From Thermoanaerobaculia bacterium (GTDB lineage: Bacteria; Acidobacteriota; Thermoanaerobaculia; Multivoradales; Multivoraceae), in the NCBI GenBank assembly GCA_022822365.1, contig JAJEBV010000001.1, forward strand, positions 124,001-188,000: 64,000 nucleotides of DNA, read 5' to 3'. Each line of letters begins with the position of its first letter. Position 1 is the stretch's first letter. Made by a program: the position numbers and the translations under genes. The notes below the pieces were generated by a model that did no database searches, was not told the origin of the DNA, and worked only from the letters and a program-made list of their open reading frames with translations. Positions 26,348 to 34,176 of the stretch are shown piece by piece.

Positions 26348-27381
26348 GGCGTTCCCTCCCCGGCCTGCTGGGCCGCAACCTGCCGCGACGTCCTCGCGGC
26401 GCTGACTCCCTCGAAGCTCATGATCGGCGTCAGCCCGTCGACGTCCTCGTCGACGACGATCTTCCGGCCCACCTTCGGCAGCACCCGCTCCATCGTCTCG
26501 ATGAACAGCCGCTTGCGCGTCACCTCCGGCGCCTGTCGAAACTCCTCGTAGAGGGCATTGAAACGGGTCGCGTCGCCCTGGGCCCGGTTCACCCGGTCGA
26601 GCGCGTAACCTTCAGCCTGCTGGATCGTCTGCAGCGCCTGACCCTCGGCTCGGGGAATGACCCGGTTGTACTCAGCCTCGGCTTCGTTGACCAGCCGCTC
26701 GAGTTCCTGCTCGGCCTGGTTGACCGCGTTGAAGGACGGCTTGACCGGCTCGGGCGGGTTGTTGCTCTGGAGCACCACCTGGTCGATGGCGATCCCGGTC
26801 TCGTACTGGTTGCACAACTCCTGCAACTCGACCTTCACCGCGCCCTCGATCTCGGCCCGGCCGACGGTCAGCACTTCGTTCACCGTGCGGTCCCCGACCA
26901 CCTTGCGCATCACCGCCTCGCTCATGTCGCGGAAGGTCTCGTCGAGGTTCCGAACCCGGAAGAGATACTGGTACGGGTCGACGACCCGGTACTGGACCAC
27001 CCACTCGACGACCGCGGCGTTCAGGTCGCCCGTCAGCATGTTCGCCTCGTCCGGATTGGCCACGAAGGCGCTTCGCACCCCCACGCTCTCGCTGCTGAAG
27101 CCGAACTCCTGCTTCAACTGGCGCCTGACCGGCACCTTGGTCAACTGATCGACGAGCGGGATCTTGAAGCGCAGGCCCGGCTCGGTCGTGCCGGCGTACT
27201 TGCCGAGACGGAGGATGACCCCCACTTCCTCGGGCTGCACCGTGTACACGCTGGACAGGGCCAGGAGGCCGACCACCACCACCACGGCGATGATCTTCAG
27301 GCCGCCCAGACGCTCGCGCAGCGCCTTGGTCACGTTGCCGAGATCGAGGGGGCTGTCGGCGCCGGGAAAGTTGTCAGACAT
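26344..27381 (-). CDS. hflK: HflK, SPFH-domain partner of the FtsH protease
   Basis: 345 residues: a transmembrane segment (KIIAVVVVVGLLALSSVYTV), SPFH domain (QPEEVGVILRLGKY) and a long helix with repeated RAEG/QQAEGYALDR wording typical of HflK. The Gly-rich cytoplasmic N-terminus found in E. coli is mostly missing. I use ATG 27381 rather than a TTG 6 bp upstream because TAGCCT ends 8 bases before that ATG. It is divergent from the nuclease-helicase gene and coupled to hflC. Confidence 0.94.
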   Translation of the reverse strand: MSDNFPGADSPLDLGNVTKALRERLGGLKIIAVVVVVGLLALSSVYTVQPEEVGVILRLGKYAGTTEPGLRFKIPLVDQLTKVPVRRQLKQEFGFSSESVGVRSAFVANPDEANMLTGDLNAAVVEWVVQYRVVDPYQYLFRVRNLDETFRDMSEAVMRKVVGDRTVNEVLTVGRAEIEGAVKVELQELCNQYETGIAIDQVVLQSNNPPEPVKPSFNAVNQAEQELERLVNEAEAEYNRVIPRAEGQALQTIQQAEGYALDRVNRAQGDATRFNALYEEFRQAPEVTRKRLFIETMERVLPKVGRKIVVDEDVDGLTPIMSFEGVSAARTSRQVAAQQAGEGTP

Positions 27382-27389
27382 AGCCAACG

Positions 27390-27418
27390 AGGCTATGCCA
27401 TCGGCCCCCGGAAAACAA
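27390..27418 (-). promoter_or_regulatory. Promoter of hflK-hflC-nupC, leaderless type
   Basis: On the minus strand -35-like TTGTTT (27418-27413), a 17-bp spacer, and -10 TAGCCT (27395-27390) that ends 8 bases before the hflK ATG. Transcription would begin at or next to the start codon. Confidence 0.5.
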
Positions 27419-27430
27419 CCGCCGGAGCGG

Positions 27431-27436
27431 TAGTCT
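27431..27436 (+). promoter_or_regulatory. Putative -10 hexamer of the nuclease-helicase gene
   Basis: TAGTCT, the same hexamer as the dnaK -10, ends 8 bases before ATG 27445, and no Shine-Dalgarno sequence is present. It is back-to-back with the hflK promoter. No good -35 match. Confidence 0.45.
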
Positions 27437-27444
27437 CACCGCCT

Positions 27445-29904
27445 ATGCCGCCGCGTTTCGACGACGACGGGAGGACGCTCCGGCTGTCCGTGGCGGACCT
27501 GCTCGAACACAGCGCCGCGAGGCACCTGGGGTTCGCCAACCGGGGCGGCTTCGAGCGCCTCTGGGTGGGCCAGGCGATCCACAGCCGTTACCAGGAGCAG
27601 GCGATGGAGCGTGAGCCGAGCTACCGACGCGAGGTCGAGCTCTCGTTCGAGTTCGAGCACCGGGGCTGGAAGGTGACCCTGACCGGCCGGGCGGACGGGC
27701 TCTACCGGGACGCGGACGGCCGTCTGGCGATCGAGGAGATCAAGTCCGTGCGGCCCAACACGGAGCCCTCGCCGGCGTTGCTCGCCACCTACCGCCGGCA
27801 GGCCGCGATCTACGCCTGGATCGTCCACCGCTCGGGCGTCGCCGCCGCGCTGCCGGTGCGCGCCGAACTCGTGCTGATCGAGATCGGCACCGCCGGGATC
27901 GACCGGCTCGACGTGGAGCTCGACCTCGAGGAGCTCGACTCCGACATCCGGCTGCGGCTCAACCGCCTCGTCCGCGAGTACGAGTCGGAGAGAGCCGAGC
28001 GCCAGCGCCGCGAGCTGGCCGCCGAACGCCTGGAGTTCCCCTTCCACCAGCCCCGGCCGGGCCAGCAGGAGATCATCGACCGCTCGGGCCTCGCCGTCGA
28101 GCAGCGCGAGCACCTGCTGGTCCAGGCGCCGACCGGGCTCGGCAAGACCGCCGCCGTCCTCTTCCCGGTGCTCCGCGAGGCGCTGGCGAACGACCTGCGG
28201 GTGTTCGTGCTCACGGCGAAGAACACGCAGCAGGCGATGGCCAACCGGGTGATCGACCTGCTGAACCGGGAGCGGGCCTTCCACGCCCTGCACCTGCGCG
28301 CCAAGGCGCGGATGTGCGCGAACGACGAGATCATCTGCCACGAGGACTACTGTCAGTACGCCCGCGACTACTACGTCAAGCTGCAGCGGAGCCAGGTCAT
28401 CCCCCGCCTGCTCGACGGGCACGGCCTGCTGGAACCGGACACGATCTTCGACGTCTCGAAGGGGGTCCGGGCCTGCCCGTTCGAGATCAGCCTCGAGCTC
28501 GGCCGGCGGGTGCAGGTCGTGGTCGGCGACTACAACTACGCCCTCGACCCCTTCGTCAAGCTGACCGAGTTTCAGGGCGACGCCGACCTGTCCGGCACCG
28601 TCCTCATCGTCGACGAGATCCACAACCTGATCGACCGCGGCCGCGGCTACTACAGCCCGGAGCTCTCGGCGGCGAGCTGCCGGGCGGCTCGGGCGGGTCT
28701 GCGACGGGCCGGCCGCGGCACGGAGGGAGGACCGACGGAGCGCCTGCGGGAGCTCTGCGCCGCTCTGGAAGAACTGATCCAGGGCGAGGTCGACTTGGCA
28801 GTAGACGCGCCCGACCGCAACGCCGTGGCCGAGGGCGCCGCCCCCGAAGAACAGCTCTGGCGCCTGCGGGCCGCCTTCGACCGGGGCTTCGTGGACTACC
28901 TGGAGTTCCGCCGCGACACCCGCTCCTTCGCCGCCAACGACGCCTTCGTCGAGCTCTACTTCGAGCTGCTGCGGTTCCTGAACACGCTCCAGCTCGCCTC
29001 GCAGCCGAAGCACGCCGAGTCCTTCAGCTTCCTGTTCCGGCGGATCGACCGGGCGCCCAGCCTGGCCATCCTGTGCAAGGACGCGAGCTCTTTCCTCGGA
29101 GCCACGATCAACCGCTGCCGCTCGACGATCGGCCTGTCCGCGACCCTGCAGCCGTTCGAGTTCTACCGCGACCTGCTCGGCCTCGACCCGGACCGCACCT
29201 CGACCCTCGAGGTGCCGAGCGCGTTCCCGGCCGGGAACCGCCGGGTCGTCGTCGACACCTCCGTCACGACGACCTACCGGACCCGCGACCAGAACTACGG
29301 CCCGATCGCCGAGCGGCTGGCCGAGTTCGCCCGGTCCGTGCCGGGGAACTCGATGGCGATCTTCCCCAGCTACCGGTTCCTCGCCGAGGTCCAGGAGCGG
29401 CTGCCCGACTGCGGCCGCAACGTGGTCGTCCAGCAGCAGACGACCAGCGAAGCGCGGCGCCAGGAAGTGCTCGACACGCTGACCAGTCCGCTCGCCGGCG
29501 ACACCCTGCTCCTGGCGGTGGCGGGCGGCGTGTTCTCCGAGGGCGTTGACTACCCGGGCGACGCGCTGCTCGCCGTGGCCGTGGTCGGCCCCTGCCTGCC
29601 CGCGGTGACGATGGAGCAGAAGCTGCTTCAGGCCTACTACGACGAGCGCTTCGAGCGCGGCTTCGAGTACGCCTTCGTCGTTCCCGGAATGACCCGCGTC
29701 GTCCAGGCCGCCGGCCGCCTGATCCGCTCCGCCGAAGACCGCGGCGTCATCGCCCTCTTCGACCGCCGGTTCCTGCAGCGCCCGTACCGGCGCCACCTCC
29801 CCTCCGAGTGGTGGCCCGACCCGGTCGACGAAGAGGAAGCCGACCTCGCCGGCCATCCGGCCACCGCCGCCGCCGCCTTCTTCGACGGCGCCAATCGGTC
29901 ATGA
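27445..29904 (+). CDS. RecB/Cas4-like nuclease fused to XPD/Rad3-type iron-sulfur helicase
   Basis: An 819-residue two-part enzyme. The N-terminal ~200 residues have the full RecB/Cas4 nuclease pattern: GQAIH (His46), GRADG (Asp84), IEEIK (Glu98, Lys100) and QAAIY (Gln119, Tyr123). The remainder is a superfamily 2 DNA helicase: Walker A QAPTGLGKT (227-235), four cysteines C291, C298, C303 and C344 spaced like the XPD 4Fe-4S cluster, DEIH box (390-393), SATLQP and motif VI QAAGRLIR near 745. It probably unwinds and cuts branched or damaged DNA. The stop overlaps the luxE start (ATGA), so it is the first gene of an operon with luxE. No CRISPR array is near. Confidence 0.88.
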   Translation: MPPRFDDDGRTLRLSVADLLEHSAARHLGFANRGGFERLWVGQAIHSRYQEQAMEREPSYRREVELSFEFEHRGWKVTLTGRADGLYRDADGRLAIEEIKSVRPNTEPSPALLATYRRQAAIYAWIVHRSGVAAALPVRAELVLIEIGTAGIDRLDVELDLEELDSDIRLRLNRLVREYESERAERQRRELAAERLEFPFHQPRPGQQEIIDRSGLAVEQREHLLVQAPTGLGKTAAVLFPVLREALANDLRVFVLTAKNTQQAMANRVIDLLNRERAFHALHLRAKARMCANDEIICHEDYCQYARDYYVKLQRSQVIPRLLDGHGLLEPDTIFDVSKGVRACPFEISLELGRRVQVVVGDYNYALDPFVKLTEFQGDADLSGTVLIVDEIHNLIDRGRGYYSPELSAASCRAARAGLRRAGRGTEGGPTERLRELCAALEELIQGEVDLAVDAPDRNAVAEGAAPEEQLWRLRAAFDRGFVDYLEFRRDTRSFAANDAFVELYFELLRFLNTLQLASQPKHAESFSFLFRRIDRAPSLAILCKDASSFLGATINRCRSTIGLSATLQPFEFYRDLLGLDPDRTSTLEVPSAFPAGNRRVVVDTSVTTTYRTRDQNYGPIAERLAEFARSVPGNSMAIFPSYRFLAEVQERLPDCGRNVVVQQQTTSEARRQEVLDTLTSPLAGDTLLLAVAGGVFSEGVDYPGDALLAVAVVGPCLPAVTMEQKLLQAYYDERFERGFEYAFVVPGMTRVVQAAGRLIRSAEDRGVIALFDRRFLQRPYRRHLPSEWWPDPVDEEEADLAGHPATAAAAFFDGANRS

Positions 29905-30944
29905 CACAGCTCCTCCACCGGATCGAACGCTTCATCCTCGGGGCCGACGGCGACTTCGACGAACTCGCCGCCGCCGCCGCCCGCTTCGGCTACGAGCGGG
30001 TCGAGCCGTACCGCCGGCTCTGCGATCGCCGCGGCGTCACTCCCGCCGCGCTCGACGACTGGCGCGCCGCTCCGGCCGTGCCCACCTCCGCCTTCAAGTC
30101 GCTGCGGCTCGCCGCCGACGAACCCCAGGAGACCTTCCGCAGCAGCGGCACCACCCGCGGCGCGGAACGCCGGAGCGTCCACTACCACCCCTACCCCGAT
30201 CTCTACCGGACGGTGATCGACGCCACCTTCCCCGCCGCCTGCCTGCCCGCCGGCTCCGTACGTGTGCCGATCCTCTCCCTCATCCCCGACCGCGCGACCG
30301 CCTCCGACTCCTCCCTCTCGTTCATGGCGGCTCACGTCTTCGAGCGCCACGCCGCGGCCGGCAGGGCCTGGGCGGTCCGGGAAGGCGGCATCGACCTGGA
30401 CTTCGCCTGCCGCTGGCTGCGGAGCCGCGCGGCAGGAGAACCGGTCCTGTTGCTCGCCACCGCTCTCGCCCTCGTTCTCCTCCTCGACTGGCTGGACCAG
30501 GACGCAGAGGGGCCGATTCGCCTTCCCGCCGGGAGCCGGGTCTTCGAAACCGGCGGCTTCAAGGGCCAGCGGCTGGAAACAACGCCCGAGGCGGTCCGGC
30601 GACGCGCCCGCGCCCTGCTCGGCCTCTCGCCGGATGCCGTCGTGCGCGAGTACGGCATGACGGAACTGACCAGCCAGGCCTACTCACGGCCCGGCGGCGA
30701 GCGCCTGCACACACCGCCCTGGATGCCGTTCCGCGTGCTGGACCCCGACACGCTCGAAGAGGTCGAGGACGGCGACACCGGGCTGCTGGCGTTCTTCGAT
30801 CTCGCCAACCTCGGCTCAGTCTGCCACGTCCTCACCGAAGACCTCGGCGTCCGCGAAGGCGACGCCTTCCGCCTGCTCGGCCGAGCCAGCGGCGCGGAAC
30901 TCCGCGGCTGTTCCCTGACTGCGGAGGAACTGGGCTCCGCGTGA
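29901..30944 (+). CDS. LuxE-like acyl-protein synthetase (acyl-adenylating)
   Basis: A 347-residue protein of the LuxE family, which adenylates a fatty acid and passes the acyl group to its own cysteine for the LuxC reductase. Evidence: FRSSGTTRGAERRSVH (nucleotide-binding loop), FETGGFKGQR, YGMTELTSQAY (the adenylation-type motif) and a C-terminal domain with LANLGSVCHVLTEDLG. It starts inside the helicase stop (ATGA). The luxC-like gene follows after a 304-bp repeat-rich gap; no luxA or luxB is present. Confidence 0.87.
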   Translation: MTQLLHRIERFILGADGDFDELAAAAARFGYERVEPYRRLCDRRGVTPAALDDWRAAPAVPTSAFKSLRLAADEPQETFRSSGTTRGAERRSVHYHPYPDLYRTVIDATFPAACLPAGSVRVPILSLIPDRATASDSSLSFMAAHVFERHAAAGRAWAVREGGIDLDFACRWLRSRAAGEPVLLLATALALVLLLDWLDQDAEGPIRLPAGSRVFETGGFKGQRLETTPEAVRRRARALLGLSPDAVVREYGMTELTSQAYSRPGGERLHTPPWMPFRVLDPDTLEEVEDGDTGLLAFFDLANLGSVCHVLTEDLGVREGDAFRLLGRASGAELRGCSLTAEELGSA

Positions 30945-31248
30945 AGAGTCGCGTGGCGGCGCTGAGGCGGAACCGGCCTTCGGCCGGTGCGGGTTGCCGG
31001 CCGCCTTCGGCGGCAGCGGGTCAGAACCCGGCTGGCGCGTCCCCGCGCCAGCCGCGTCACAGTCCGAGCGCCCGTCTTCGGGCGGTCGGATGTCAGACCC
31101 GCGCACCCAGAGAGCACGCCTCCGTGCCGCAACCGTCACGCCATCGCTGCGAGCGGTGGGTGCCAGTAGAGCCTTTCGCCCTTGGAACAGCGGTGCTCTG
31201 GGTGCGCGGGTCTTCTGACCCGCATCCGGCGCGAAGCGCCCGTCCGGC
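30945..31248. repeat. Cluster of palindromic repeats between luxE and luxC
   Basis: This gap holds at least four hairpins (CCGGCCTTCGGCCGG near 30973, GCCGCCTTCGGCGGC near 30999, GGCTGGCGCG-TCC-CCGCGCCAGCC near 31030-31055, and a GCGCCCG-type stem near 31070). It also holds a long inverted repeat: arms 31092-31117 and 31193-31219, both containing the GGGTGCGCGGGTC core of the REP-like family, around 75 bp. No coding sequence is apparent. Confidence 0.65.
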
Positions 31249-32409
31249 ATGAGCGCGCCTCAAACCACTGCGCGAGGCCTCGCCGCGGCCGCTCGCACGT
31301 TGCGCGCCATCCCGGACAACGAGCTCCTCGCCGCCTGGAACGACACCCTCGCCGCCTTTCTCGACCCCGGCAGCCCCGAGCGCCGCAACCTCGATCCCGA
31401 CCTGCTGCAGTCCACCCGGCTCTCGCCGGCCGGCCTCGACCACGGCCTCCAGAGCATCGGCAGCGGCATGCTCGGAGAGCCCGCAGCAGCCGAAGTTCGG
31501 CGCCCGCACCGCCAGAAGGAAGACGGATTCAGCTTGGTCGTCCTGCCCGCCGAACCACCCGGCCTGATTCTCCAGTCCCTCCTGCCCGCACTCGCCGCAC
31601 GCGCTCCCGTCCTGTTCAAGTCCGCCCGTGCCGAGCCCCACTTCGCACCGGCCTTCCTTTCCGCTCTCGGCCGCCGCCTGCCGGCGCTCCTGGAGACCTA
31701 CGCCGTCGCGACCTGGACCGGCGGCGACCCGGAAGTCGAGGCGCCGCTCCACGCCTCCGCCCGCCTCGTCGTCGCCTACGGCGGCGAGGAGACGGTCGGC
31801 GCCCTGCAGACCGCCGCCAGCGGCCGGATCGTCACCTTCGGCCCGAAGCTCAGCCTCGGCTGGGTCGGCCCGGGCGCCGACCTGGGCCAGGCCGCCCGCG
31901 GCATGGCGCTCGACATCGCCACTTTCGATCAGCGCGGTTGCCTCTCCGTGCACGCCGTCTTCACCGAACCGCCCATCGCCGACGACTTTTCCGCCGCCCT
32001 GGCCAGCGCCCTCAACGAACTCGCGACCGAACTGCCTCCCGGCAACACCGACCCCGCCGGCCGCGCCGGCGTCCGTCTGGCCCGCGAGGACGCCGACCTC
32101 CGCTGCCTGAACTGGCACGGGAACAAGCTAGACGCCGGCACCGTCATCCTGGAGAACGATGTGCGGATCAGTCCCTCACCCGGCCTCCGCACCGTCCGCG
32201 TTCATCCTGCCGTCGACGTCCCGCCGCTCGAAGACTGGAAGGGCCGGCTTCAGGGCCTCGCCGTCGCGGGCGACCTGCCTCCAGCGGTCCATGAGGCCTT
32301 CGTCGAAGCCGGAGTCTCGCGCTTCGCCCCAGCCGGCGCACTCCAGACCACCGACGCCGCCTGGCGAAACGACGGCATCGATCTCGCCGCCGAGTTCGCA
32401 CGCGGGTAA
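31249..32409 (+). CDS. LuxC-like acyl-CoA/acyl-protein reductase
   Basis: A 386-residue member of the LuxC family, related to aldehyde dehydrogenases, which reduces activated fatty acids to aldehydes with NADPH. The nucleophilic cysteine is in FDQRGCLSVHAVF (about residue 231); FKSARAEPHFAPAFLSAL and GGEETVGAL are typical cofactor-side motifs. It is shorter than Vibrio LuxC (about 480), mainly at the N-terminus. With the upstream LuxE it would make long-chain aldehydes, but for what end is unknown here. ATG 31249 has no clear Shine-Dalgarno sequence. Confidence 0.85.
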   Translation: MSAPQTTARGLAAAARTLRAIPDNELLAAWNDTLAAFLDPGSPERRNLDPDLLQSTRLSPAGLDHGLQSIGSGMLGEPAAAEVRRPHRQKEDGFSLVVLPAEPPGLILQSLLPALAARAPVLFKSARAEPHFAPAFLSALGRRLPALLETYAVATWTGGDPEVEAPLHASARLVVAYGGEETVGALQTAASGRIVTFGPKLSLGWVGPGADLGQAARGMALDIATFDQRGCLSVHAVFTEPPIADDFSAALASALNELATELPPGNTDPAGRAGVRLAREDADLRCLNWHGNKLDAGTVILENDVRISPSPGLRTVRVHPAVDVPPLEDWKGRLQGLAVAGDLPPAVHEAFVEAGVSRFAPAGALQTTDAAWRNDGIDLAAEFARG

Positions 32410-32442
32410 GTCGCTGCACCCCTCGTGTACGAACAAAGATGC

Positions 32443-32448
32443 TACGAT
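32443..32448 (+). promoter_or_regulatory. Putative -10 of the toxin-antitoxin operon
   Basis: TACGAT ends 9 bases before ATG 32458 of the antitoxin gene, which lacks a Shine-Dalgarno sequence. No clear -35 or operator palindrome was found. Confidence 0.35.
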
Positions 32449-32457
32449 GTCCTTACC

Positions 32458-32685
32458 ATGCAAAAGCGCCTGACCCGAACCGGCAACAGTCACGCACTCG
32501 TCCTGGACAAGGGAATCCTCGAGGCCACGGGAATCGACAGCGACACGATGCTGGAAGTCTCCACGGACGGCGACGTCATCCTGATCTCTCCGGTCCGCGA
32601 CGAAGACCGCGTAGCGAAGCTCCAGCGCGGACTGGATCGCATGCACGAGCGCTACGCCGGCGCCTTCCGGCGTCTGGCGCAGTAG
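32458..32685 (+). CDS. AbrB/MazE-family antitoxin
   Basis: A 75-residue swapped-hairpin DNA-binding protein: KRLTRTGNSHALVLDKGILEATG followed by the beta-hairpin VSTDGDVILISP, the MazE/AbrB fold. The C-terminal helical part (RVAKLQRGLDRMHERYAGAFRRLAQ) is the likely toxin-binding segment. It is followed by a Doc-like toxin 19 bp downstream. An upstream in-frame GTG at 32425 would add 11 unconserved residues. Antitoxins of this kind also repress their own operon. Confidence 0.88.
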   Translation: MQKRLTRTGNSHALVLDKGILEATGIDSDTMLEVSTDGDVILISPVRDEDRVAKLQRGLDRMHERYAGAFRRLAQ

Positions 32686-32704
32686 CACCGCCGCGTCCGG
32701 GCGA

Positions 32705-33094
32705 GTGGAACCCACCTTTCTCACGCTCGACGAAGTCCTGGCGATCCAGGCAGAGCAGATCGAGCGCTACGGCGGATCGGAAGGTCTACGCGACAGCGAC
32801 CTCCTGGCCTCCGCCCTGGCCATGCCGGCCGCAACCTACGGCGGCGAGTTCCTTCACTCGACCCTGTTCGAGATGGGCGCGACCTACCTCTTCCACATCT
32901 GCAGCAACCATCCGTTCCTGGACGGGAACAAGCGGACGGCACTCGCCTCCTGCCTCGCCTTTCTCTGGCTCAACGACCTCGAGGTAGTGGCCGATCCGGA
33001 CGAGATCGCGGACCTGGTGCTCGGCGTCGCCGACGGCAGCATCGGCAAGGCCCAGGTCGCGGTGTATCTGGAGAACCGCGCTCGCCAGTTGTAG
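32705..33094 (+). CDS. doc: Doc-family (Fic-fold) toxin
   Basis: A 129-residue Fic-fold protein with the motif HPFLDGNKRTAL (69-80). The GNK in place of the Fic GNG is the Doc form, whose members phosphorylate and block elongation factor Tu. The N-terminus reads FLTLDEVLAIQAEQIERYGG and GLRDSDLLASAL, typical of Doc. The GTG start is 19 bp after the antitoxin stop. The partner is an AbrB/MazE type rather than Phd. It ends immediately before the convergent MauE-like gene, with no gap. Confidence 0.92.
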   Translation: MEPTFLTLDEVLAIQAEQIERYGGSEGLRDSDLLASALAMPAATYGGEFLHSTLFEMGATYLFHICSNHPFLDGNKRTALASCLAFLWLNDLEVVADPDEIADLVLGVADGSIGKAQVAVYLENRARQL

Positions 33095-34060
33095 CTACGG
33101 TTCCGGCGGCAGCCCCGACACCGTCTCGACCACCACGCCGTCCTGGACCCGGAACGAGCGCGGCAGCGTCCGGTAGAGCGGCGCCAGGAAGGTCGGCGGC
33201 GCTTCGCGGATCTCGAAGGCGGGGCCGTACGACCAGAAGAACGCCCGGTTCTCGTCCGGCGTCGCGGAGCTGAGGACCCACATCCGGCCACCGGCGAAGA
33301 CGTGCTGGTTCAGGCCGTCGACGGCCTTGCCGAGGTCCTCGTCCAGGTCGGCGATGACCAGCCAGTGCTCGCCTTCCTCCAGTTCCGGCACGACCGTGCT
33401 CAGGCAGAGCCGGCTATCGCCGTCGCCGCTGCAGATCTCGTCGATCACAAGGTCGGGCTTCAGCCGGGTGGCGATGTTGTCGAGCGGAAGGTCCGGCGCG
33501 GCCCGGGCGAAGGCGAGCAGCCCCACCGTCAGGGTGCCGACGACGGCGAGCCGGATCCAGGGCGCGCCCTCGGCCGCGCGCCGGCCGAGGAACGCCACGG
33601 CCAGTGCCGGCACCATGAGCGCCAGGTCCTGCCAGAACGCCTCCGCCGGCGTCCGCTCGACCAGATTGCCGAAGCAGCCGCAGCCGGCTTCGTCCTCGGT
33701 CGCGATGCCGCGCAGGTCGCGGTAGTAGGCGCGGCCGGTGAGAAACAGGAAGAAGGCGACGAGGAGCGCCGAGGGCCCGAGCACCCACACTCGGCGAAGC
33801 CCCAGGATCAGCGCGCTGCCGAGACCCATCTCGAGCGCCAGCGCGATCGCGGTGACCACGACGGCCGGCAGCAGGAAGTCGAGGCCCTCGATCTCGACCA
33901 GCTTGACGAACGCCTGCGGGTCGAGCGCCTTGACGACGCCCCCGAACACCAGCACGGCGCCCAGAAAGGCGCCTCCGGCCCAGCCGACGACGGGGAGCAC
34001 GGAGTTCAACGCCCCGCCCGGCGCAGCCGCCCGGGTCTTCCGGCGCACCTCACTCGGCAT
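33095..34060 (-). CDS. MauE/DoxX-family membrane protein with C-terminal extracytoplasmic domain
   Basis: A 321-residue protein. Residues about 20-190 form a four-helix MauE/DoxX-like membrane domain with the conserved GCGCFGNLV motif (two cysteines near 127-129) seen in MauE-type disulfide-related proteins. A fifth segment (LAVVGTLTVGLLAFARAAP) leads to a C-terminal domain of about 120 residues with one cysteine pair (ICSGDGDSRLC). The family supports redox maturation of exported enzymes, but no methylamine dehydrogenase genes are near. Function here is open. Confidence 0.75.
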   Translation of the reverse strand: MPSEVRRKTRAAAPGGALNSVLPVVGWAGGAFLGAVLVFGGVVKALDPQAFVKLVEIEGLDFLLPAVVVTAIALALEMGLGSALILGLRRVWVLGPSALLVAFFLFLTGRAYYRDLRGIATEDEAGCGCFGNLVERTPAEAFWQDLALMVPALAVAFLGRRAAEGAPWIRLAVVGTLTVGLLAFARAAPDLPLDNIATRLKPDLVIDEICSGDGDSRLCLSTVVPELEEGEHWLVIADLDEDLGKAVDGLNQHVFAGGRMWVLSSATPDENRAFFWSYGPAFEIREAPPTFLAPLYRTLPRSFRVQDGVVVETVSGLPPEP

Positions 34061-34176
34061 GGCTCACCGTCACCTCTTTGCCGCCCATCCCGTTGTTATC
34101 CTGACTCGCCGCCCCGCCGCTCGTTCCGCCCCGCCGTCGCCCGGGCGGGACACTCTACAACCGCGCAGATTACCCC

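Noticed and set aside
27436..29856. An 806-codon minus-strand frame opposite the nuclease-helicase, and similar long frames opposite spoIID-like (11271-13337), ybiT-like (34096-35778) and metH (36922-39513)
   Set aside because: All lie antisense to genes with clear motifs and show only shadow-type composition.
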